This document shows, piece by piece, positions 24,501 to 36,500 of a DNA stretch of 64,000 nucleotides; the first letter of the stretch is position 1, and every line of letters starts with the position of its first letter. The stretch comes from Sternotherus odoratus (lineage: Eukaryota > Chordata > Testudines > Kinosternidae). The stretch spans positions 8,385,001 through 8,449,000 of the forward strand of contig JAVMKO010000006.1 in NCBI GenBank assembly GCA_032164245.1. The letters run 5' to 3'. Below the pieces are notes generated by a model, which did not search any database, was not told the origin of the DNA, and was given only the letters and a program-made list of their open reading frames with translations. The position numbers and the translations under genes were made by a program.

Positions 24501-27500
24501 GATGCACACCACTTTCCATGTGCGGTTCTTAAAATCTGGCCCTTTGCATTTCAGCCCTGTGGCCAGGTATTTAAAACACTTGACAGCACTTTATTTCATT
24601 ACAGTGAGTGCTGAATCTATGAGAGCACCAAGGTAGAGGACCATTTGTTGAACGTATAATGTGAAAATGTGAGCTTGCCGTCTTTAAAAATAAGTAAAGA
24701 TAATATTAGTCCTTCACTTACATTGGCGACTAATCTAGTGGGGGAAAAACCAGCGAACCTGACTTATCCTAGCTTGAATATTGGGGGATGTGGGGTTGAT
24801 TGAATCTTATGATGTAATATGTTAAGTCTATGCTAATCCTCTTTATATCTAGGCTGTTGCTGCACATGAACTGGAGAGGATGCAGAAAAGGTAGATTAAA
24901 TAAAATAAATCCAACCAGCATTTGGTAAACCATTTTTTATAGCTCTTTGTTTATGCCTTTTTTAAATTGAATGGATGCTTTTTGTAAGAGTGGAAAAGGG
25001 AAGCATTTTTAACTGTGTAATTTACTGTCTCAGTATTCATATGAAAGATGACAAAGTAAGAGCACTTGAAGAGCAGCTACAAGGACAACTTGCCCAGGTT
25101 TCAAACACAAGGGAAGAATTTAAGGTATTGTACTCAGTGTTAAGCTTATTTGTAACATTTCTGAAAGATTCTGTAACAGTGCACACAACTGCACTGATTT
25201 GCAGAGTGGGGCTATGTATTTTCAGCTGTTAAGACTGTAAACAGGAATATGTAATATTGCTGGTGTCCTTTCAGGGTGTTGTAGAAGCAGCAAGTATGCA
25301 ACTGAGTATATCTGTGTTAAAATCCATTAAGCTGCAGCTGTGAAGACTAATGTCTCTCTAAATAGTTAATGAAATCTCTAAAAGGACAAGATGTTCAGTA
25401 ATAACCATGACAGGTTTTTCTGCATTTCATGTTTGAAAGGTGTCCTGGCAGATGTTGGTGTGTACATGGTTTGGATTATCGTGTTGTGAGTGAGCTGATG
25501 ACAACTTTTTCTTAAAATCAAAATAAATGTAAAAATATCTGGGTTTGCTTTCAATTTAAAGCTTCTCATCTGTACTTGATCATTAACTAAGCTATCAATT
25601 AAAGATATAGCTGCGCCAACCTTTGAATTCCTTTGTGCAGAGCTTTGTGTGTCTCTGTATTATGTGCACACAAGAGCGAACAGAGTTTAAAAAAACAAGC
25701 CAACCCCAAACATCCTTGCTTCTGGATTTAGACCCTTATAAACCTCATGCTTCCCATGAAGGGCTTTGATGCCTTCTTCCTAAAAATAGTTCCTTCTGCA
25801 CAGGGGGAATAGCCCCTTGACTTCTCTTCCCAAACAAGATTAACTTTGCTGTGAGCTGACACACAACTTCCTAGGGAAACCCATAAAGTATGGGTAGTCA
25901 ATAGGCAGACAATGGGTCGGTCCTAGGACCAATCCTATTCAATTTATTCATCAGTGATTTGGAGAAAGGGGTAAACAGTGATGTGGCAAAGTTTGCAGAT
26001 GATACTAAACTACTCAAGATAGTTAAGACCAAAGCAGACTGTGAAGAGCTTCAAAAAGATCTCACAAAACTAAGTGATTGGGCAACAAAATGGCAAATGA
26101 AATTTAATGTGGATAAATGTAATGCACATTGGACAAAATAACCTCAAGTATACATACAGTATGATGGGGAGCTAATTTAGCTACAACTAATCAGGAAAAA
26201 GATCTTGGAGTCGTGGATAGTTCTCAGAAGACATCCACGCAGTGTGCAGCAGCAGTCAAAAAAGCAAACAATGTTAGGAATCATTAAAAAAGGGATAGAG
26301 AATCAGACCGAGACGATCATATTGCCCTTATATAAATCCATGGGGCGCCCACATCTTGAATACTGCATACAGATGTGGTGGTCTCATCTCAAAAAAGGAT
26401 ATACTGGCATTAGAAAACGTTCAGAGAAGGGCAACTAAAATGATTAGGGGTTTGGAACAGGTCCCATATGAGGAGATATTTAAGAGGCTAGGACTTTTCA
26501 GCTTGGAAAAGAGGAGACTAAGGGGGGATATGATAGAGGTGTATAAAATTATGAGTGGTGTGGAGAAAGTGAATAAGGAAATGTTATTTACTTGTTCCCA
26601 TAATATAAGAACTAGAGGATACCAAATTAAATTAATGGGCAGCAGGTTTAATACAAATAAAAGGAAGTTCTTCTTCATACAGTGCACAATCAACCGGTGG
26701 AACTCCTGAGGAGGATATGAGGGCTAAGAATATAACAAGAGTTTGAAAGAGAATTGGATATTCATGGAGGTTAGGTCCATTAATGGCTGTTAGCCAAGAT
26801 AGTTAAGGACCTGTGTCCCCAGCATCTGTTTGTCAGAGGCAGGTGATAGATGGCAGGAGAGAGATCACTTGATCATTTACCTGTTAGGTTCACTCACTCT
26901 GGGGCACCTGGCATAAGCCACTGTCGGTAGACAGGATACTGGGCTGAATGGACCTTTGATGTGACCCAGTATGGCCATTCTTATGTTCTTAGATGGTGGG
27001 TCAAATCTAGACTGCCAATCTTTTTGAATGAACCCCAGCATCATTTTATTTACTTATCATTAATATTGTTTTCATTGGAGTCTGGACCGTGACTGTACCT
27101 TGACCAAGAACAAAAAAGAATAGACTACCCCACCATAAAAGATGGAACAGTGCTGAGAGGAGTTGTATCCTAGTTCAAAATGGATTGATTCTCAATCATA
27201 ACTAGCTGTGCAAATAACTGATCTTTTAGCTCACTGGGAATTCTGGGAAAAAATATTTCAGGTCAGTCTGAGAATTTTTTTTAGCAAAATGTGAAAAGTT
27301 AAATAAAAATTGGGGTCCAACACTGTTTCATTTAGATTAGAAGTGCTCTGAAACATTTTTAATTGAATTTTTTTTTGAAATAGTCCTTTTGAATCTAATT
27401 AAAATGTTTTGACTTCTTTAATTTTTTTCAACGCAATTTGGCAAAACGGATACAAATTTTGTGAAATATTTCGGGGTTGCCAAAGCTGCATTTTTCTTTG

Positions 27501-30500
27501 GAAAAACTCTTTTTTGGCCCAAAAATTTCACCCAGCTCTAATCACAACCCTTTTTCTCCCTTTTTTGTTGTTCTCCTTTCACATCTAAACTTGCTCTGTA
27601 AAGCTTTGGGGTAGGAACCATGTGTTTAGAGAGCATGCCCAGCAGGTTTTTAAGGAGTCTGAAAATCACTGGTAAAGGTGATGTTAGCTGGGATCTAAAA
27701 ATACATGTTGATGGAGCTAAATGTAGACTTAAAAAAAAGAACGCATGGTGAAATATCTGCATGTCTTGTCTTCTGCAGCACATGTGGGGACAATCAGCAA
27801 GTTGTGGACAGGTAGCTCTGAAATGAACTAAAGTGCCTAGAAACTAATACGGGTTTTTATCTAAGCTAATGGGACTTTAAAGGTGAGCCGTAAGGGTCCC
27901 GTTCCGGTGTGGATGCTTTCAGTACAGAAGATAAGAATGTATTTCTCCCAGGGATCCTAAATTGATTATCTTCAGTCTGTAAAGAGACATTTTTACTGTT
28001 CTGCTCTTCATAGTGTCAAATGGACGTTTGCATCCCAAGCCGTACTAAGTTGGTGCCAGCATCCAAGAGAGATGAAATGTCTATGCAGTCATCTGTGTAA
28101 CTGGTGGGGAGAAAAATGTGTTCGTTTAGAAGCCAGTGTTGTTTCAGAAATAGCAATCTAGGTTAGATCTGCACTCTTTTTGAGATCTTGATTCCCCAAT
28201 TAAGATGGGGTTCTGTTTCTGCTATGCTCCAGAAAGAAATTGCTTTGTCGCCTCTAGAGTGATTGTCAATAGAGGAGGGACCCACAGTATGATTACTTGC
28301 CTTGCTATCAGTCCAACCGCTGGAGCTGGAGAGTGCAGGAGACTGCAGACTCCTCTGGTTTTAAACATTTTAGGGTAGCTTGCAAGCATCTGGAAGGTGA
28401 TATTGGAACCTTTTGCTTTGCAAAATGAGCATTTTGTAAAAGCCAGTCATCAGTACTAGGTTGACGTGATGCTAAGAAGTGGTTTTCTGTAGGTGTATAG
28501 ACTAAATTTCACTACGTCGTATACTAGGTAAAAGCTACAGCTCCCAGCACTGTTGCGTCTTTTATGACAGAGGTAATCAATTATTTTTTGTGTGATCCCA
28601 TGCTTGGGGATGAGGACTATCTCTTGGCTATCTGGGGACAAAAGTCTTAAGGTTCTGAGAGCGAGGGAAAAGCAACTTTTTTTTAGTCTTGTTTCTATGC
28701 TACTGCATTTGTTGTTTGTTTGTTTTTTTAAAAAGCTGCAGCTTCTTTACTTACGATTCATTACCCGGTTAGTGTTACAAAACAAAGACATTTGGGTATG
28801 CAGTTCTGAACTGCCGGCTTGCTATCTCCTTCCAGATTCTTAAGGATCAAAACAAAGCTTTGCAATTTGAAGTTCAAAAACCGCAGGCTCTCTTGTCCGA
28901 GCAGATACAATCAACATGTACTGATGTCTTATTAAATAGCCAGTGTGTTTGGGTTTTGTTTTAGAGTTCTACTTCTGAACCCGGGTCTCTGGGTGAGCTA
29001 GTTGAAAACTCAGCTGCTCTGTCTATTGCTTTTAGAGTTTTAGTTTCACTGCTGCATGATGGAAGGTCCTTTGTGGCCCTAACCTGATGGGTAAGCAGCA
29101 GCTTTCAGCCAATATGGAGTCAAAAGCCTGGGAACAGATTGCCCAGGTGGTTGACGAGTCAATCTGATTGGCTAAATATAAGTTGGTGAGCCATGCTACA
29201 CCCTCCCCAACTGTCGTGTGTCAAGACTGAGGACATCACTCTTTCCTTTTGTCTCCACATCACCTGTCCCAGCAGCCAACATGGCCACTGGAGATCAGAG
29301 ACATCGAGGCTGGGTTGGTCTTCGTTTGGATTTTGATGCTTACTGGTCTGTTTTCTTGTTAGAGGCTTCTCCTTCCCCAGGGGTCCTGATGACCTCTCAG
29401 ACACAGTTCATTATAAATATAACTCAGTCAGATGGGGCTTGTTGTAGCAGAGAGTATGGAAGGTCATAGTGTTACAGGTAAAACCCCTCCTAGTGGAAGG
29501 AGTCCCGCTTCATCATTTGGATGAGGCTCGTTCTCTAGCTTGACCTGATCAGTGAGACCCCGATGGCCCAAGGAGGGAGGTGGTATGGGGCACTTTAAAG
29601 GGACAGCCCCTGGCAGTGACATGCAGGCAACAACCTGGTCATTCCATTAGGCAAGTCTTTGCTGTGCTGACGGGGAGTGGGGATTGCTCTGTCTCCTTTT
29701 ATCCTGGGTCACTTTACATGGATGTGATGCAAGGCTGAGTGGAGGAGGGTACTAGCCGGCAATGGTACGACTCTTCTCATTTACTCCACGTGGCAGCCTT
29801 ACATAAGAGCCTTGGCCATTTGACCCAGTGTTAGTGTATTCACTCAATAAAGGGACTGGGAGGTGTAAGATGCCTTGCTATCAACATTTAGCTCTGCATG
29901 TACATTGTAGAGGCTTCTGCGTTAGGTGCTCTAACTCTTTTTTACTGTTTTTGATGCTCTGTTTCACTGCAGATGTAAAAATAGCACAGGTAATTCTGTG
30001 CGTTCATGCAGGTTGTCTGCTAATGCTGTTCCCTCACTCAGAATATTGGTCTTATCTCTACTCCAGACTGACCCTTTTACCACATTGTCACTCACCTTCC
30101 GGTTTCCAGACTGAATTGCCTGCTTGTTTTCCCTTTAAAGGGAGCGGTAGCCATTCGTCTGTGAGCTGCCTCTTGTTCCATGACAGTGGCCCTTCCTCTG
30201 TGGTAGGGGCTTGTGACAGGATGCAGGGTAATAGTACCATATATCTTCAGCCAACCAACTCCAGGCTTCACAACAAGCAACATAAAGTTAAAATTGAACT
30301 TAAAGTCTGGACCCCTTTGTATTTTTCAGTCTAACTTGAGGAACCTTTTTCTAATACACTTTTTCCTTGTGTAAAGGCCCGCTGACTATCTTAATGACCA
30401 GTGTGACTTTATTCCTGATCTCTTACCTGGAACATTCCCCCACGTACCTCGTTCCTCACCTACCAGACAAGCTGGTCGTGGCTGCCTGTGAAAAGCATCC

Positions 30501-33500
30501 GCAAAAGACAGGGCTTTGCCCTTTCACCGCAGGTCTTGCTGCCTCAGATTTGAAGTCTGGTTGGCTGCAGTTATAGCCGCCAGTCGGCAGCTCCTGCCCC
30601 TGGAACAGCTCCATTGTTCTAAGGTGTGACAGTTAGAGATTCCCAACTGGCACCTTGGAGCCTGACGCAGGGTTTTCTCCAGCTGTTGGCTTGCGCTCCT
30701 CCTCTCTCGTGGGTGGCATTGAAAGAGCTGCTACCAGCATGCACTGCTGTTGGCCCTTGCATAGGTGTCAAAGCCAGAGCCTGGTGCGTGGTGCCCCAGC
30801 TAACTAGTTTTTGAAAATGTAGAAACTCTCATCTTGATTGCGCTCGTGGGTGTTCGGGTCTGTGGGCTGGATGTTCGGAGCCAGACGCTGGAGGGTGCTG
30901 GGTGTCCTCAACTCCCCCCGACATTGTCGGAGGTAGGGAGCAGTTGGCACCTCGTGGGATGGAGCCTGACGTCCAGAGCTCCTCGCTGTCTGTGAACTAA
31001 TCTGAGTATAAAAGCTCGCCTGGCCCAGCACCCCTGTTCTAACGGGTTCAAATCCTGCTTTCCAGTAACAGTATTAGGGGCACACATTATGAAAACTCTG
31101 TCTCTTGGACTAGTTTAATCCAAAATCTCAGTGTCCAGACAAGCTGATGCTAACCAGTCCTTTCTGTTCCTAAATCTTAAACCAGTGTTAAGCCAATCGG
31201 TGACCAGCTTTTCATACTTTGATTTACAGGCTAATAAAGAGCTGTTGGAGCAAATGGAAAGGAGGTAAGGGATTTTCGGCTCATCAAGGAAGCTAAAATA
31301 CCTACTTGATCCTATGGCAGTAAGGTTACTGTTCCCCCCCCCCCCCCCCCTCCGCCCCACCGAACATTTCTTCATGGAGAATATCTTGTAACATGTTTGT
31401 TTAATTTCTCAGTATTACTGAAAAGGATGATAAGATAAAGACGATTGAAGAACTGCTAGAAGCCGGGCTCATACAAGTGGCGAATAGGGAGGAGGAATTG
31501 AAGGTAAACATCTCTTGCGATATTATCATTAGTGGGGAATAGAGACTGGGGCGGGGGGGGGGGGTCTCCTGTTGTGTAACTTTGAGCTGTGGGTCCACAT
31601 GTCAAGGTGGCAGAACATTTCAATCTCTGAATAGGAAAAGTGACCGCCTAGAGGACAAAATGTTCTCTTCCTGCCGTTGATGTTTTCGTGCACAAGTTAG
31701 AACAGTCTCTTCTTCTTCTAGAGGAATTTGGTCATGTCTTAGTTCCGGGGTGGGCAAACTTTTTGGCTCGAGCGCCACATCTGGGTGGGGAAGTTGCAAG
31801 CAGAGCCATGACTGTAGGGCTGGGGCAGAGGGTAGGTGTGTAGGATGTGGGAGGGGGCTGGGGTGGGGTGTGCAGGAAGGAGGTTGGGGCAGAGGAGGGT
31901 GCGGGGTGTATGAGGTGGCTCAGGGCAGGGGGTTGTAGTGCTGGCAGGGGGCTCAGGGCAGGGAGTTGGGGGAGCAGGAGGAGTTTGGGGTGCAGGCTCT
32001 GGCCCGGCACCGCTTACCTGGAGCGGCTCTGGGGTGGCTGTTGTGGGCCTGGGCAGGCTCGCTCCCTGCCTGCCTGCCCTGACCCTGCATGGCTCCTGGA
32101 AACGGCTGGCACCATGTCCCTGCGGCCCCAAGGGGAGGGTGGGCAGAGGGCTCCGTGCACTGCCCTTGCCTGTGGGTTCCTCCCCCCGAAGCTCCCATTG
32201 GCTGTGGCTCCGCATTGAAGACCCTCCAGGGGAAAGTTGGAGGAATTAGCGAGTATCAAACCCGAAGCCAGAGACTGCGTCGCCGGTTCTGTTATTCAAA
32301 GAGCTCAGAGTCGCAGATGGGCCTGATCTACTGTCCAGTGAGTACCTCCCTAGAAGCTCCCACTGGCCACAGTTCCCCGTTCCCAGCCAGTGGGATCTGC
32401 GGCAGGAGGTACTCACAGCTGAGGGCAGCGCTTGGAGTCCTCTGCCCCCCCCTCCTCCAGGTGCCGCAGGGACGTGGCGCCGGCCACTTCCGGGAGCGAC
32501 GCGAGGCCCACAGCACCACGGGGATGGCAATCCTGCAGGCCAGATCCAAACCCCGGATGGGCCAGATCCGGCCCACGGACTGTAGTTTGCCCACCCCTGT
32601 CCTAGTTGGTCAGGAATAAAAATGAGTGCGATTTCTCCTGTATATGTCCGGTGTGATTAGTGACAAGCTTACATCTAGAAAAGGTCATTTAAACTCTTAG
32701 GGTTATTACTGGGGCTTCTGTGATTTTTCAACTCTTAGTTGAAGTAAATTGTAAGCAGATCCAACTTACTTTTATTGTCCACCTAGAAGTATTTGTAACT
32801 GTATCAAAATGGAAGCATGTTAGATCGATGGGAAGCCCAGAAAGCCACAGTGGCAAAAAATACCATCCACTTCCACCTATAGCTGGCCAGAAGACGGCCC
32901 CTTTCCTATAGAACACCAATCTGAGCATGGAGATCTACAGACTTGTAAATGACGGGCTCAAACGCCGATCTAGGAATGAAGCTGTCGGCCATGAAAAAGC
33001 TACAGTTTGCTTAACAACCAGGGTGTTGCTTTTTATGCAGTCAAAGTTGTGGTGGGCACATCACCCTGGTGCTCTTCACTGTTCAAGCTACCTGTGAATT
33101 AGTGTCTAGTTCAAGGTGTGAAGGCTTACATTCAACGTCCAAGCGAGGCTTTTCACCAAGGCCATGGAATGTGGTATCAGATGGTTACTACATGTGCTGC
33201 AAAACTTTTTTTTTTTTTACTTAACCTTCCTTTTAGAAGTATTTCCACGCCCCTCTTACTCCTGACACCCCACCCCATAATTCTGTTCAAGCCCTTTAAT
33301 GCTACTTGTTGGGAAGAAGAGGAGTGACACATATAATGGTGTGTCCCACCATAAACTACAAATGTACGTATTGTGGGCAGGCAGTTTTCAAGGGGTTGAC
33401 GGGTATTTGAAGGATGTGTAACTTCCAAGACTCAGGAGGCTTGTTTCACAGTGGTAAAAATAAGAAAAGGAAGCTTTTTAGGCTAAAATAAGAAAAAAAT

Positions 33501-36500
33501 TACTGGCTTCGCTTGACATGTAAAACTAAACTAGATAAAACATTCTGTATTGGCAGGGGGTAGGGAGATTAGATCTAGGTGGGCGTTTTCCATCTTTAAT
33601 TTCTATCCTGTTTCAGTTGGAGTCAATTTAATTGAGAGAGATAAAAACTTGAAGGAGAATATTGCTTTTCTGAGGCATCATCCAAAGAGCAGTGAACAGA
33701 TTTGTGTTTGACCTTTCTTAAAACGGCATTTTTCACTTTTCCTGTGTTTCTCTCTTTAAAAGGCACTGCGCACAGAAAATTCATCCTTGAAAAAAGAAGT
33801 TCAAAAGCGGCAAATTCAGCAATCAGAGCAGGTAGTGCTTTAAATCCTAAATTATATTACGCGCAAACTACATTAAAAAACACTAAGATTGAAGTCAAGC
33901 ACTCAGAAGTTAGGAAATGCCATAACTGAGATCGTCTCTTCGCCCACTCCTTGCTCCTCATTATGGCTCCATTCTTCTTAGCTAGCCAGTCCATTTCTTT
34001 CCAGCAAGTCCTAGGCTCAACTCTCTGAATATCTCATCCCAATCTCCTTGTCCCACCATTCCCAGTTCCATCCAGTATGTCTTCTCCATTCTCACTGGCT
34101 CCTAGTCTCTCTCCTTCAGATCCTGAAATGGAATTCAGGATTCTAGATCTCACCGTTCCTCTGCTATTAGCAAATATCTGTGAAACCCACTGTCAAAGTC
34201 TCTCTCTAATCACCCTCTAGTGCTGGCCCAGGTAGACGGTGACAACCTACTACTGCTATCAGTTACTCCATTAGCTGAAGTGGCGGAAGTCTGTGCCTCT
34301 TGATCTAAAGGTTCCAAACCTCCTGATGACTCTCAGGGGAGTCCATGTGATACCAAATAAAGCAATTTGTGTTTAGTATTTTTTATTTAAAAAAAATAAA
34401 ATAAAAAAAAAAAACACAAGAAATTACACACACAAAACCTGTGTTCAAAATATTAAAATTGCAAAGTCAAACCTTCAAATTGGGAAATGCTAGAAGGAAG
34501 GTTGCCCAGGTAACCTAAATGTAGCCTTCTGGTACATATGAGTTATGGTGTCTAATTATATGACCAAAACTTTGATACTCTTCTAATTTATTTGAGGGAT
34601 GGACATGTGTACATTATAAAATGCCTTTTGTTTTATTCTTTGGGCATTTTACAAGAGTCTGCTCACCTATTGGGATCAGGTGCTTTTAATACTGAAGAAA
34701 GTCTCACGGGGAGCCTATATGAACTTACACTTACTGTTTTTGAATTTTATAAATGTACAATATCTGCCCCATTCTCTACTTGTGTTATTGGCGGCAATCT
34801 ATACAAAAGAATAACAAATCCAGCAGCAAATCCCAACGCCTTTAAACCAGTCAGTCGGCAAAGGAATTTCTCTGCCTCTTGCTTCCCCCAATATCTCAGC
34901 CCCCCATCTCTCTGTCCTCCCCAAAACTCAAGGAAATTCAGATCATGACAACAATCTGGTGATATCACGTAAGTCTGTTAGGCACTATGTGTCAATGATT
35001 GTATTGTTTGTTTGCTTTTTACTATGTACTAATAAACCTATCCACTTAATTAGAAAAGCGTGACCTGCACTTTTACAGGGTTATTGATTGCACTGGGAAT
35101 GCCGTGTCTCTGACCTGCAAAATGGATTGGTAATCTTAAGGGCCCAAGAGAGCCAGCCAGAGCTTTTGGGTTCCCTCTCTTTTTGGTCTTGTTTGTACAG
35201 TGCCTGCCTAGTCCAATGGGGTGCTGGCCCATGCCTGTGGCTCCTTCGCACCATGGTAATTCCAATGCCTTCGTGGTATGCCTTGGCCATTGTTAACAAA
35301 GCAGTGGCTGGACTTTACCTCACGAGGCACTGCCAGTTAATAGCTCATCTTGAGCCTTCTCTTATTCTGGAGCGTGCTGCAATCACTTGGATGAGTTTTG
35401 TGGTGATGGTGGACACTTGTCCACTGGGGACCACCATAGAAGCTTTGTCTCCCATTACTGATCCTGGTGCTTTCCGGGTCTTTTCCCTTCCCTCTGCCAC
35501 TTCCAGCTAGTTACTTAGAATTCTTCAGTCTCTCTAAACTAAATATTTGTTTTGATCAGATTTCTTTCGAATCCATGGTGGAAGAACTTCAGAAAGTGTA
35601 AGTAGCATTATGAACCTGTTATACCTCGGCCCTAAACCTCCATCCCTCTTTTCCAACCCCTCTTCGCTGTGTTCAGGGGTATGTTGCCTCTCCTGAACGT
35701 TCCATTTTAATCTGGTGCACAAAGCTTGCGTGGCTCTATGAGCTCTGAGCAACACATCAAATTAAACGAATGCTTCAGTAAATCCAGTGCTAGATCTACA
35801 CTAAATAGTGTAGGGGACAGGAGTTGACTGAAGCAGGACTCGCACTAGTTTTGCTAGCCCATGGCTTAGGGTTCTAGGCCTGTCCTTGGTCACTAGGTGC
35901 TAGACCTACTCCAAAGGTTAAGAAAAACAAAAAATACAGCGATAAATATTTTGTTGAAGCACGTTTGCCAGAACTTGAAATCTGAAGGGAGGCAGGTGGC
36001 AACACTAGGACTACTGCTACCGATTAAAAACCAAACTAGGGACCTACCTAGTTATTGCAAAAGCAAGCTTTGTACCACATTGCCCTAACCCCCTCCTTCT
36101 GCTACCCAGGGTGTGCATATAATATCCATTTGTGTGGTTCTCAACTTGCATTGTAAGCTCCTTGGGGCAGAGACTGTCCGTTACTGATGTACACATGTAC
36201 AGTACCTAGCACAGTGGAGCCTGTCTGGGGCTCTTAAGGGCGATTGTGATGTTAATAATAATGAAGATTGCTTACACTAGTTCAACTAGCTTGTGATGTC
36301 TCCTCTCTGTTCTGTGCTAAGAATCCGGGAGAAGGATGGAAAGATAAAATCGGTGGAAGAACTCCTAGCGGCTGAAGTCCTCAAAGTTGCCAACAAGGAG
36401 AGAATGGTTCAGGTACCTATCAGAGTAGTTCTGTTGCCTTTGTGTGTCTGTGCCATTACGTTCCATTTATTTGTCCTGGCGGTGTTGCATTTGGTAGTAG

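Noticed and set aside
25959..26709. Functional reverse transcriptase gene
   Set aside because: Only the C-terminal part of a CR1 protein is present, in broken frames, with no endonuclease domain and a truncated 5' end.
28905..28912. AT donor read as a U12-type AT-AC intron
   Set aside because: The bases ATACAATC do not fit the U12 donor consensus, and the equivalent exons in the other cassettes use ordinary GT donors.
31732..32619. Many long open frames on both strands
   Set aside because: They arise from the GC-rich interior of the hAT element at 31745-32599 and show no family features.
33617..33710. Possible extra KTN1 exon after a strong acceptor (CCTGTTTCAG), with a helical-looking peptide LIERDKNLKENIAFL in one frame
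   Set aside because: Exon 18 ends in phase 0, and phase 0 reading here meets a stop within five codons. The open frame needs phase 2 and has no GT donor at its end.
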